Counted from the first letter of the stretch, positions 20,023-26,417 are shown. The stretch: 26,417 nucleotides of DNA from Anaerolineae bacterium (GCA_016783285.1 JADHWW010000125.1:1-26417); one strand, 5' to 3'. Notes: generated by a model not told the origin, from the letters alone. Numbers and translations are program-made.

Positions 20023-21864
20023 ATGCACTGTCCTGAATGTGGAGTACAAGTCCCCGATAACCTGCGTCTCTGCCCACAATGCGGTACGATAGTGGAGCAG
20101 ACGCAACCTATGCGCGCCCGGCGGTCCTCCGCCGCGGCAACATCCGCGCCAGCCACGCCCACGCGCTGGCGACGCCTGCGGCCGATCCTCTTCTGGGTGA
20201 TAGGTTTCCTGTGCTTACTAGCGTTGAGCATCGGCGGAGGCACCTACTATGGTATAATCCAGGGGGAACAAGACCGGGAACAACGGCGCCTCGACCAGGC
20301 TGATCAGCACTACCATACTGGACTAGAACGACTGGAAGCAGGTGAGTACGAACTGGCCATCGCCGAGTTCGAATACGTGCTTAAACTTGCCCCCGGCCAC
20401 TCTTTCGCCCCACAAGGCATCGCCGAAGCACAGGCGCGCATCGCCGCCCGCCCCACTCCCACTTCGGAGGTCTACGAAAATGTGGCGGACGATCTGTATC
20501 AGCAAGCCGTAGCCCACTACGAGGCCGAGCAGTGGGAAGAGGCCATCGCCGTACTCACTCAACTGCGCGTGTTGGACCCGACCTACGAGGCAGAGACTGT
20601 CGAGGAGATGCTTTTCACCAGCCTCTACAACGCGGGGATGGCGTTGCTGGATGAGGACCGCCTCGAAGAAGGCATCTTTTACCTCGATCAGGCAGTGGCG
20701 CTCTGCCCGCTAGATGAAAAAGCACTTGAACAGCGCAGCCTGGCTATACAGTACATGACCGCGCTGGGCTACTGGGGAGTGGATTGGGAGCGCTGCATCG
20801 AGCGCTTTGAGCGCCTCTACGCCACCGCGCCCAACTACAAAGACGTGTTCCGGCGACTGTACCGCGCCCACGTCACTTATGCCGACGCCTGGTACACCCA
20901 AGGAGAGATGTGCCCGGCCGAGGTGGAGTACGCGCTGGCAGCGCGACTGATGGCCGATCCCAAGATTGAGCAGAAGCGGGCCGAGGCGGCCGAAATCTGC
21001 CTGGTCGCCACCCCGACTCCTATCGCGCCCATCACCGGCACGCTGCCCGTCACGCTGACCGAACCCCCGCCGGGCTTTACCACGGGCCGCCTGGCCTATC
21101 CAGTCTACGATACACAGACCGGCGTGTACGACATCTACGCCCTTTTCGCCGGCGGACAGTTAGTAAGAATGGCCGGTGGGGCCGACCAGCCCTGCTGGCT
21201 GTGGGGCAGCGGCGCGCTGGGGTATCGCAGCCTGCTCACGCCGGGCATCTCGCTGCTGGGGCCCGGGGGGACTGCGTCACGGCAACTGGTATCGGGCGCC
21301 GGGCTATCGTGGCCCACCTTCTCGCCAGACGGCGGCCGCGTGGCCTACGCCGCGTTGGACGCGGGCGGCGCCTGGCAGATTTACATCGCCCCGACGGACG
21401 GCTCGGCCGAGCCGGAGGTGCACGCGGCGGGCAAGGGGCCGGTTTGGGGGTCGAACGGTTGGCTGGCCTGGACCGGCTGCGAGGCCGACGGTTCCTGTGG
21501 CATCTTTGTGGACCATCCCGACGACGACCAGCCGCCGATCCGTCTCAGTGCCAGTATCAACGACATCGGCCTGCACTGGTCTCCCGACGGCGGAAATCTG
21601 GCCTACATGGCCAACCACACCGGCGATTGGGAGATCTACCTGGTCAGCACCGCCGGCGGCTTTGCGCGGCTCACCGAAAATTCGGCTGCCGATGGCCTTC
21701 CCGCCTGGGCTCCCGACGGCTCCGGCCTGGCTTTTGTCTCCAACCGGGACGGAGCCTGGGGCCTGTACCTGATGGGGCCGCACGGGGAAGACCCGCACAA
21801 GATACTCGCCCTCGGTCCCAGCCTCCCCAACTGGACGAGCCAGCGGCTCTCGTGGGCTCCGTAG
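20023..21864 (+). CDS. Membrane protein with zinc ribbon, TPR repeats and PD40 beta-propeller
   Basis: 613 aa with an unusual order of domains. Residues 1-25 are a zinc ribbon (C3-x2-C6 and C17-x2-C20). A basic linker and one membrane helix (about residues 55-77, FWVIGFLCLLALSIGGGTYYG) follow. Residues about 95-310 are TPR-like helices (GLERLEAGEYELAIAEFEYVLKLAPGH; AVAHYEAEQWEEAIAVLTQL). A Thr/Pro linker (VATPTPIAPITGT) leads to a TolB/PD40-like propeller (residues about 360-613) with repeated WSPDGGNLAYMANHTGDWEIYLVS-type blades. The N-terminus should be cytoplasmic and the TPR/propeller outside. It is a candidate sensor or scaffold; no enzyme motif is seen. The start has GAGGA and fits the TATAAT promoter. 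Divergent from the metallophosphoesterase. Confidence 0.85.
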   Translation: MHCPECGVQVPDNLRLCPQCGTIVEQTQPMRARRSSAAATSAPATPTRWRRLRPILFWVIGFLCLLALSIGGGTYYGIIQGEQDREQRRLDQADQHYHTGLERLEAGEYELAIAEFEYVLKLAPGHSFAPQGIAEAQARIAARPTPTSEVYENVADDLYQQAVAHYEAEQWEEAIAVLTQLRVLDPTYEAETVEEMLFTSLYNAGMALLDEDRLEEGIFYLDQAVALCPLDEKALEQRSLAIQYMTALGYWGVDWERCIERFERLYATAPNYKDVFRRLYRAHVTYADAWYTQGEMCPAEVEYALAARLMADPKIEQKRAEAAEICLVATPTPIAPITGTLPVTLTEPPPGFTTGRLAYPVYDTQTGVYDIYALFAGGQLVRMAGGADQPCWLWGSGALGYRSLLTPGISLLGPGGTASRQLVSGAGLSWPTFSPDGGRVAYAALDAGGAWQIYIAPTDGSAEPEVHAAGKGPVWGSNGWLAWTGCEADGSCGIFVDHPDDDQPPIRLSASINDIGLHWSPDGGNLAYMANHTGDWEIYLVSTAGGFARLTENSAADGLPAWAPDGSGLAFVSNRDGAWGLYLMGPHGEDPHKILALGPSLPNWTSQRLSWAP

Positions 21865-21866
21865 CC

Positions 21867-21895
21867 TTGACGGGAAGGGGCGATGGCGGTATACT
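21867..21895 (+). promoter_or_regulatory. Promoter for the first DUF4160-DUF2442 pair
   Basis: TTGACG (21867-21872), a 17-nt spacer and TATACT (21890-21895), starting 2 nt after the upstream stop codon. The transcript would have a leader of about 115 nt; apart from the ribosome site nothing else is recognised in it. Confidence 0.6.
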
Positions 21896-22019
21896 TGTAG
21901 TGGGTGGCGGGTCAACACGCCAGTGAACCGGCAGCGCTAACTTGGGGCATTGTCATTGGTTTGTGTTGTTGACCGTTATGCGTCGCGGCGGATAAACCTT
22001 AAAGGAGGAGATTCTCATA

Positions 22020-22268
22020 ATGCCTGTAGTAGCAAGGTTCTACGGTATACTCATCAAGATGTATTTCAAAGAACATGGAATACCTCATTTCCACGCCGTT
22101 TATGGGGAGTACAATGGAGTGTTCGATATTGAGACCATAGAGATGATGGAAGGAGATCTGCCACGCAGAGCTCAGAGGATGATTCGAGAATGGGCGCAGC
22201 AGTATCAGAGCGATTTGCTGAATATGTGGAAGAGTCAAAAATTCAAGAAATTACCGGGTTTGAAGTGA
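22020..22268 (+). CDS. DUF4160 protein, first copy
   Basis: 82 aa. ARFYGILIKMYFKEHGIPHFHAVYGEYNGVFDIET, then MMEGDLPRRAQRMIREWAQQYQSDLLNMW, is the DUF4160 pattern (F-Y-G-I-x-I-x-M, HxPHFHAxY). DUF4160 and DUF2442 genes are usually adjacent and are suspected toxin-antitoxin modules. AAAGGAGGAG precedes the ATG. The DUF2442 partner starts 9 nt later. AT-richer than the flanking housekeeping genes. Confidence 0.85.
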   Translation: MPVVARFYGILIKMYFKEHGIPHFHAVYGEYNGVFDIETIEMMEGDLPRRAQRMIREWAQQYQSDLLNMWKSQKFKKLPGLK

Positions 22269-22277
22269 GGAGCGAGT

Positions 22278-22592
22278 ATGAGTTCTTATCCACGAATAAA
22301 ATCTGTTAAACCATTAAAAGGCACATGTTTGTTGGTTACTTTCCACAATGGAGTCAAAAGGGTCTACGATTGTGCACCACTGCTCGAGGATGAAATCTTT
22401 AGTCCCTTAAGTAGTGACGTACTGTTTAACTCCGTCAAGGTTGACGGAGGGGGGTATGGAATAAGCTGGAATGATGAGATAGACTTGAGTGAATCAGAAC
22501 TGTGGATGCATGGCTTGCCAGTCGAATCGCCAGTTATGCGACTCGGTGAATTTAGTACTGCCCCACCCGACCGCTTAAGCACGGCGCGATAG
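22278..22592 (+). CDS. DUF2442 protein, first copy
   Basis: 104 aa. PRIKSVKPLKGTCLLVTFHNGVKRVYDCAPLL, then a FNSVKVDGGGYGISWNDEIDLSESELW segment, matches DUF2442. It ends with about 20 residues (ESPVMRLGEFSTAPPDRLSTAR) beyond the usual core. It is 9 nt downstream of the DUF4160 gene with a ribosome site (GAGG) and likely forms a functional pair with it. Confidence 0.8.
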   Translation: MSSYPRIKSVKPLKGTCLLVTFHNGVKRVYDCAPLLEDEIFSPLSSDVLFNSVKVDGGGYGISWNDEIDLSESELWMHGLPVESPVMRLGEFSTAPPDRLSTAR

Positions 22593-22612
22593 CGATGTTC
22601 TGGTAGTTAAAG

Positions 22613-22705
22613 ATGGCCTATAGTGATTTCAGTTTGAAGCAAGTGAAAGAACAGTTTGGTCTAGGTGAACAGATCGTTGATTTGTTTGGCGACGTACCAT
22701 TATGA
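22613..22705 (+). pseudogene. Truncated N-terminus of a MAYSDF-type nuclease-like family protein
   Basis: ATG 22613 opens MAYSDFSLKQVKEQFGLGEQIVDLFGDVPL and stops after 30 codons. To me this start resembles the first residues of a widespread family of about 200-aa proteins, known mostly from cyanobacteria and Chloroflexota, beginning MAYSDFTLxxxK. Nothing downstream in any frame continues it; the next 260 nt encode a DUF2283 protein. It looks like the remnant left by a deletion. The family assignment is from memory. Confidence 0.5.
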
Positions 22706-22964
22706 ATACTATCCAGATACGGATATGCTCTACATCAAACTTGCCAATGGGGTGAGCACAGAGTCCGAGGAGGTCGCGTCCGGCATCGTGCTTGACTTTG
22801 ATAAACACAACCAGGTTATCGGCATTGAGATTGAGGATGCCAGTATGTCCATCGATCTATCACGATTAAAAGTGTCGGCCCTGCCTATTGCTGACCTGAT
22901 CCCTAGCGAGAGGGTGCCGGTGGAAATGCAACGCGGTCAGTATGAACGCCAGGCAGCCGCGTAA
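22665..22964 (+). CDS. DUF2283 protein, probably missing its native start
   Basis: From about residue 12 on (YHYEYYPDTDMLYIKLANGVSTESEEVASGIVLDFDKHNQVIGIEIEDAS, then LDLSRL-like IDLSRLKVSALPI) it is a clear DUF2283 protein, a family often paired with small toxins. Family members usually start with Met just before the YxYxPxxD stretch; here that place is ACG TAC CAT, and the upstream codons (from GTG 22665) are read out of frame through the truncated MAYSDF-type gene. So the native start codon appears to be deleted and expression would depend on GTG 22665 or a TTG at 22677 or 22686. It may be non-functional. Confidence 0.7.
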   Translation: MNRSLICLATYHYEYYPDTDMLYIKLANGVSTESEEVASGIVLDFDKHNQVIGIEIEDASMSIDLSRLKVSALPIADLIPSERVPVEMQRGQYERQAAA

Positions 22965-23024
22965 CGTTCACTGCGCGTGTCCTCGTGGTCTGCCACTGCT
23001 ACTTTATTTCGTCATTGGCCAAGT

Positions 23025-23052
23025 TGAAAAAAACGCCTAGTTGTGGTACACT
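23025..23052 (+). promoter_or_regulatory. Promoter for the second DUF4160-DUF2442 pair
   Basis: TTGAAA (23025-23030), a 16-nt spacer and TACACT (23047-23052) preceded by TGG (extended -10). It gives the second pair its own transcript with a leader of about 65 nt. Confidence 0.5.
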
Positions 23053-23124
23053 ATACATCACAGCACATTGAGCAGGATACATAATAACACTACATTCCAG
23101 ACTCAATGAGGAGATTTTGCAACT

Positions 23125-23394
23125 ATGGCCGTCATTGCAATGTTCTATGGCATCATCGTCTCAATGTACTACTTTGACCATCAAAAGCACCATTTGCCAC
23201 ATATCCATGTGAAATATCAGGAACAGGAAGTAGTGCTCTCCATTCCAGATGGGGAGGTTCTTGAAGGCAAACTAAAGCGAAACAAAATGAAATTGGTGCA
23301 AGCCTGGATTGAAATTCATCAAGACGAATTGCTGGCAAATTGGGAACTTGCCAGCCACGGTGAAGCGATTTTTAAGATTGACCCCCTGAAGTAG
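23125..23394 (+). CDS. DUF4160 protein, second copy
   Basis: 89 aa with IAMFYGIIVSMYYFDHQKHHLPHIHVKYQEQEVVLSI, GEVLEGKLKRNKMKLVQAWIEIHQDELLANWELA: the same family as the gene at 22020, but a diverged sequence, so this is a second module rather than a recent copy. GAGGAG precedes the ATG. It is followed by a DUF2442 partner after 5 nt. Confidence 0.85.
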   Translation: MAVIAMFYGIIVSMYYFDHQKHHLPHIHVKYQEQEVVLSIPDGEVLEGKLKRNKMKLVQAWIEIHQDELLANWELASHGEAIFKIDPLK

Positions 23395-23399
23395 GGCAA

Positions 23400-23693
23400 A
23401 TGATGATGAATCCCCGCGTCAAAGATGTAAAACCAAATCCCGATCATACGCTTACCCTGACTTTCACCGATGGGGAAGTCAAGATTTTCGATACAAGACC
23501 GTATTTGGACCAGGGCATATTTCGAGAATTACGGAATATGAGCATCTTTAATTCTGTAAAGCCGTTTTTGGGAAGTATTCAATGGCAAAATGGACAAGAT
23601 TTTTGTCCTGACACTCTGTATTTGAAAGGAGTGAAAAAACAAGACTGCCGCATTAAAGTTGAAGCAGGAAGCAAAGTTTCAGTCGCTTGTTGA
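23400..23693 (+). CDS. DUF2442 protein, second copy
   Basis: 97 aa. NPRVKDVKPNPDHTLTLTFTDGEVKIFDTRPYLDQGIFRELRNMSIFNSVKPFLGSIQWQNGQDFCPDTLYL is typical DUF2442. Three consecutive ATG codons (23400, 23403, 23406) can start it; AGGG just upstream best suits the third. It is coupled with the preceding DUF4160 gene and the stop lies just before the helix-turn-helix gene. Confidence 0.85.
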   Translation: MMMNPRVKDVKPNPDHTLTLTFTDGEVKIFDTRPYLDQGIFRELRNMSIFNSVKPFLGSIQWQNGQDFCPDTLYLKGVKKQDCRIKVEAGSKVSVAC

Positions 23694-23719
23694 AAACCGT
23701 CGCTTTGATATTCGAACCA

Positions 23720-24385
23720 ATGGTAGCACCCAAGAAGCGTGAACAGGTCCAGGCACGCGAGTTGCGCCGCCAGGGATTGGCAATTACCGAGATCGCGAAA
23801 CGACTCAAGATTTCAAAGGGTTCCGTCTCCGTCTGGGTGCGGGACATTCCGTTGACAGAGCAGCAACGTCAAGCATTGAGAGAGAACGTCTGGGCCGGTG
23901 GGGCCGCTGGAAGAGAGAAAGCCCGCCTTATAAAGCAGCAGCGCCAGGCCGAGCACATGGCGGAACTGAAGCGCCAGGCATATGCGATGGTCGAGGCCCA
24001 TTGGAACGAACCATTGTTTATGGCAGGGGTGATGCTCTACCAGGCCGAAGGGCGGCGCACTGCTTCTGTTGAAATCGTCAACTCTGATCCGCGTATCCTG
24101 GCGCTTTTCAAACGATGGCTAGGTTTCTACGCGCCGGGGCATCGGGTTACACTGCGCATTCGTTTGTTTGAGGATAACGACGAGCGCGCAAGCATCGCCT
24201 ACTGGTCTTCGCAGGTATCTGCGGATCGGATCACCACAAAGCGTCGTGAGGGAGGTAAACGAAGCAGGGGCAAACTTCTTCACGGAGTTGCAGCTTTATA
24301 TGTCCATGCGAGCACTGACTTGAATCGTACGTTGGGTCATGTATTTGCTGCACTAGTCGAACGTCTGAATTCAATCGGGGCGTAG
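23720..24385 (+). CDS. Helix-turn-helix protein with a homing-endonuclease-like C-terminal part
   Basis: 221 aa. Residues about 10-40 form a helix-turn-helix of the resolvase/transposase type (ELRRQGLAITEIAKRLKISKGSVSVWVRDI). Later LFMAGVMLYQAEGRRTASVEIVNSDPRILALFKRWL and VTLRIRLFEDNDERASIAYWSSQV resemble the LAGLIDADG-like half of certain small bacterial HTH proteins (GxALYxAEGxK, NSDPRM). The ATG at 23720 is preferred; the frame is open back to TTG 23687, and no ribosome site is clear. The stop codon (TAG 24383-24385) lies inside the first ten bases of the tRNA-Pro gene. It may be a mobile or regulatory protein. Confidence 0.65.
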   Translation: MVAPKKREQVQARELRRQGLAITEIAKRLKISKGSVSVWVRDIPLTEQQRQALRENVWAGGAAGREKARLIKQQRQAEHMAELKRQAYAMVEAHWNEPLFMAGVMLYQAEGRRTASVEIVNSDPRILALFKRWLGFYAPGHRVTLRIRLFEDNDERASIAYWSSQVSADRITTKRREGGKRSRGKLLHGVAALYVHASTDLNRTLGHVFAALVERLNSIGA

Positions 24386-24450
24386 CTCAGCCAGGCTAGA
24401 GCGCGCGGTTTGGGTCCGCGAGGTCGCCGGTTCAAGTCCGGCCGCCCCGA
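24376..24450 (+). tRNA. tRNA-Pro (TGG)
   Basis: Full cloverleaf: acceptor CGGGGCG/CGCCCCG, D-stem GCTC/GAGC, anticodon stem CGCGG/CCGCG with loop TTTGGGT (anticodon TGG), T-stem GCCGG/CCGGC with TTCAAGT, discriminator A. No CCA is encoded. Its first ten bases carry the stop codon of the upstream helix-turn-helix gene. Confidence 0.95.
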
Positions 24451-24452
24451 CT

Positions 24453-24523
24453 GCGGGCGTTGCAAAATGGTATTGCCGCAGACTTCCAATCTGCCGTTAC
24501 GGGTTCGATTCCCGTCGCCCGCT
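24453..24523 (+). tRNA. tRNA-Gly (TCC)
   Basis: Starts 2 nt after tRNA-Pro. Acceptor GCGGGCG/CGCCCGC, D-stem GCAA/TTGC, anticodon stem GCAGA/TCTGC with loop CTTCCAA (anticodon TCC), T-stem ACGGG/CCCGT with TTCGATT, discriminator T. No encoded CCA. Confidence 0.95.
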
Positions 24524-24559
24524 CCTAATTCGTTCCTTTCCAAACCCATTGTTGTGATC

Positions 24560-24632
24560 GGGCCCATAGCTCAGCGGTTAGAGCTGCCGCCTCATAAGCG
24601 GTCGGTCCCAGGTTCGAATCCTGGTGGGCCCA
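24560..24632 (+). tRNA. tRNA with CAT anticodon (Met elongator, possibly Ile2)
   Basis: Acceptor GGGCCCA/TGGGCCC, D-stem GCTC/GAGC, anticodon stem GCCGC/GCGGT with loop CTCATAA (anticodon CAT), T-stem CCAGG/CCTGG, discriminator A. The acceptor starts with a paired G, so it is not an initiator. Whether it is Met or lysidine-modified Ile2 cannot be settled by eye. Confidence 0.9.
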
Positions 24633-24645
24633 CTTTCTCTCTCGC

Positions 24646-24717
24646 TGGGGCGTGGCCAAGTGGTAAGGCAACGGACTTTGAATCCGTGTATCGCAGGTTC
24701 GATCCCTGCCGCCCCAG
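24646..24717 (+). tRNA. tRNA-Gln (TTG)
   Basis: Acceptor TGGGGCG/CGCCCCA, D-stem GCC/GGC, anticodon stem ACGGA/TCCGT with loop CTTTGAA (anticodon TTG), T-stem GCAGG/CCTGC with TTCGATC, discriminator G. No encoded CCA. It ends the four-tRNA cluster. Confidence 0.95.
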
Positions 24718-24768
24718 CCTGGGCCATCGGACCCTCTCGCCAGATAACTGAACGTGGCTCGTAATTCG

Positions 24769-24813
24769 GTGGCCGTGGCACACCCCTCGCGGGTCCGTAC
24801 CACGGCCACTTTT
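24769..24813 (+). terminator. Intrinsic terminator after the tRNA cluster
   Basis: GTGGCCGTGG (24769-24778) pairs perfectly with CCACGGCCAC (24800-24809) and is followed by TTTT. An inner ACCC/GGGT pair closes the loop further. It separates the tRNA transcript from glmU. Confidence 0.85.
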
Positions 24814-24834
24814 GCTCACAGGGGGCAATAAAAC

Positions 24835-26250
24835 GTGAAATTGGCAATCGTGATTCTGGCAGCAGGCCAGGGAACCCGTATAAAGTCTGACCTGCCCAAG
24901 GTACTACACCCGCTGGCCGGGCGACCGCTGGTCACCTACGCGGTGGAGACGGCGCGGGTGCTGACAGACACCAGACCGGTGCTGGTGGTGGGGCGTGGAG
25001 CCGAGGCGGTGCGAGAAACAGTTGGCGACCGCGCCGTCTTTGTCGAGCAGGCCGAACAACTGGGCACAGGCCACGCCGTGCTTCAGGTGCGGGATGTACT
25101 TCTGGGTCAGAACGATCTGATATTGGTCACCTACGCCGATATACCGCTCTTGACGGTGGAGACGCTGCGCCACCTGGTGGAGCGGCAACAGGAGAACCCC
25201 GGGCCGATCACCCTCCTCACATTTGCAAGCGCCGACCCGCGCGGATTCGGGCGCGTGATGCGGGATGAAAGCGGCGCGGTGGTTCAGATAGTCGAGGACG
25301 CAGTGGCCACGCCAGAGCAGTTGGCGGTCCGGGAACTCAACGCCGGCGTGTATTGCTTCGACGCGGACTGGCTGTGGGCCCACGTGGGCCGCATCCCGCT
25401 CAGTCTTCCCAAGCGGGAGTATTACCTGACCAACCTGATCGGGATGGCAATCGTCGAGGGACAACGGGTCGAGGCGGTCGTCACCGAGGATGCGGCGGAG
25501 GCCTTGGGCATCAACACACGGGTGCATCTGGCGAAGGCGGAAAGTGTCCTCCGCCGTCGCATCAACGAGCGCTGGATGCTGGACGGTGTAACAATCGTAG
25601 ACCCGGCGACGACGTACATTGAGCCCGGCGTGACCATCGGCCGGGATACGACCGTCTGGCCCAACACGCACCTGCGCGGGGAAACAACGATTGGCCAGGG
25701 CTGCCACGTCGGCCCCAACACCATCGTCGTGGACTGCCGGATCGGCGATGGCTGCCGGGCGCTGGCCTCGGTGCTGGAGCAGGCGGTGATGGAGAATGGC
25801 TCCGATATTGGGCCGTTCGGCCACTTGCGGAAAGGGGCGCATCTGTGCGCGGGCGCACACGTGGGGAACTTTGGCGAGATGAAAAATTCGACCCTCGGCC
25901 CTGGGGCAAAGATGGGCCACTTTAGTTACCTGGGCGACGCCGAGGTCGGAGCCGGGGCGAACATCGGCGCGGGAACCATCACCTGCAACTATGACGGTGT
26001 GCGCAAGCACAAGACGGTGATCGAGGAAGGCGCCTTCATCGGCTCCGACACAATGCTGGTCGCGCCGGTGCGGGTGGGCAAGGGTGCCAAGACGGGGGCC
26101 GGGTCGGTGGTGACACACGACGTGCCCGATGGCGCTGTGGCCTACGGGGTGCCGGCGCGGGTCAGGAGACAGGGAGAGGGGGAGACCGGGAGACACGGGG
26201 ACACGGGGACAAGGAGACAGGGAGACAAGGAGACACGGAGCATCTTCTAA
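24835..26250 (+). CDS. glmU: Bifunctional UDP-N-acetylglucosamine pyrophosphorylase / glucosamine-1-phosphate acetyltransferase
   Basis: Two-step synthesis of UDP-GlcNAc for peptidoglycan and glycans. 471 aa. The N-terminal uridyltransferase has LAAGQGTRIKSDLPKVLHPLAGRPL, EQLGTGHAV, TYADIPLL, GFGRVMR and LNAGVYCF. The C-terminal left-handed beta-helix acetyltransferase has PNTHLRGETTIGQG, GPFGHLRKGAHL, KMGHFSYLGDAEVGAGANIGAGTITCNYDG (catalytic His) and GAGSVVTHDVPDGAVAYGVPARV. GTG start with AGGGGG about 10 nt upstream. After the normal end (about residue 443) a 28-residue Gly/Arg/Glu/Asp tail is translated from GGAGACAN octamers; this tail is not part of the family. The operon begins after the tRNA terminator. 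Confidence 0.93.
   Translation: MKLAIVILAAGQGTRIKSDLPKVLHPLAGRPLVTYAVETARVLTDTRPVLVVGRGAEAVRETVGDRAVFVEQAEQLGTGHAVLQVRDVLLGQNDLILVTYADIPLLTVETLRHLVERQQENPGPITLLTFASADPRGFGRVMRDESGAVVQIVEDAVATPEQLAVRELNAGVYCFDADWLWAHVGRIPLSLPKREYYLTNLIGMAIVEGQRVEAVVTEDAAEALGINTRVHLAKAESVLRRRINERWMLDGVTIVDPATTYIEPGVTIGRDTTVWPNTHLRGETTIGQGCHVGPNTIVVDCRIGDGCRALASVLEQAVMENGSDIGPFGHLRKGAHLCAGAHVGNFGEMKNSTLGPGAKMGHFSYLGDAEVGAGANIGAGTITCNYDGVRKHKTVIEEGAFIGSDTMLVAPVRVGKGAKTGAGSVVTHDVPDGAVAYGVPARVRRQGEGETGRHGDTGTRRQGDKETRSIF
26165..26240. repeat. GGAGACAN octamer tandem array encoding the GlmU tail
   Basis: Nine 8-nt units in register from 26165 to 26236 (GGAGACAG, GGAGAGGG, GGAGACCG, GGAGACAC, GGGGACAC, GGGGACAA, GGAGACAG, GGAGACAA, GGAGACAC) plus GGAG. 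The same family is at 13638-13712. Confidence 0.9.
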
Positions 26251-26320
26251 ATTTGTCAAGTCGGCGGGAGACAAGCAAGGAGCAAGGCCTGAAGGTCGAG
26301 AGAGCTTCAGTTGACATAAC

Positions 26321-26417
26321 GTGATGACGGTCACACCCGGCCCGGCGGCGGCACGATCCGGTGGATGCTACGACCAGACTGACGAGCCCCCGCTATGGCT
26401 GCCCCACCAACCACGGA
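26321..26417 (+). CDS. Possible partial ORF running off the window end
   Basis: From GTG 26321 / ATG 26324 the frame is open to the last base (MTVTPGPAAARSGGCYDQTDEPPLWLPHQPR). No ribosome site or recognisable domain is seen; a TTGACA lies at 26310-26315 without a matching -10. The 166 nt between glmU and the window end contain nothing else that I can support. It may be a gene start or chance. Confidence 0.2.
   Translation, partial: MMTVTPGPAAARSGGCYDQTDEPPLWLPHQPR

Noticed and set aside
21865..22019. Riboswitch or structured leader before the first DUF4160 gene
   Set aside because: A promoter and ribosome site are visible, but no conserved fold could be made out by eye.
22020..24385. Integrated prophage or integrative element at the tRNA cluster
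   Set aside because: No integrase and no duplicated tRNA 3-prime end were found; the accessory genes lie on the 5-prime side of tRNA-Pro.
24904..26334. 476-codon minus-strand open frame opposite glmU
   Set aside because: Its composition (Cys/His/Arg-rich, no domain) is typical of an antisense shadow of a GC-rich gene; glmU is unmistakable.

Overview
The window reads as chromosomal DNA of a GC-rich bacterium, most likely a member of the Chloroflexota (Anaerolineae-like). This is inferred from the gene types: a DUF3467 protein beside a bacterial translin, a Gram-positive-style split Wzz/BY-kinase, a long-form RmlA, and the SSB type. No ribosomal RNA is present to confirm it. Gene density is high, and start sites are often coupled (ATGA or TGATG overlaps). 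Several clear sigma-70-type promoters are visible (TTGACA/TATAAT-like boxes, 16-17 nt spacers).

Layout. (1) 1-3219: a small minus-strand hypothetical gene, divergent from a glutamate-synthase-like protein that joins a class II glutamine amidotransferase to a GXGXG domain with no FMN domain between. (2) 3220-5062: an AT-richer cassette of a HEPN-motif protein and an SSB, with two tandem promoters. (3) 5083-18239: a long plus-strand run. It starts with DUF3467, translin and a Cas4-like membrane nuclease split by a tandem repeat. A surface-polysaccharide set follows: rmlD, two GT2 and one GT4 glycosyltransferases, two Wzz-type proteins, a BY-kinase and rmlA. rnhB, a coiled-coil protein and four two-gene modules resembling toxin-antitoxin pairs (nucleotidyltransferase, an unknown pair, MazF, TumE-like) are interspersed. 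(4) 18241-21864: a membrane-anchored metallophosphoesterase on the minus strand, divergent from a zinc-ribbon/TPR/beta-propeller protein. (5) 21865-24385: an AT-rich accessory stretch with two DUF4160-DUF2442 pairs, a DUF2283 gene at a probable deletion scar, and a helix-turn-helix protein whose stop codon lies inside a tRNA gene. (6) 24376-26250: four tRNA genes (Pro, Gly, Met-type CAT, Gln), a terminator and glmU.

The most striking feature is not a single gene. At least four families of short tandem repeats (octamers GGAGACAA and TTCGCTGA, a GGTTGGTTAGTT unit, an RAGGYT hexamer) and one perfect palindrome sit at gene junctions or inside genes. Many form the last codons of a protein, giving low-complexity C-terminal tails on GlmU, two glycosyltransferases and the translin. 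One repeat array carries the stop codons that divide the Cas4-like gene.

Functionally, rmlA and rmlD (with rmlB and rmlC presumably elsewhere) would supply dTDP-rhamnose, the glycosyltransferases would build the glycan, and the Wzz/BY-kinase proteins would control chain length or export. GlmU supplies UDP-GlcNAc for the wall or glycans.
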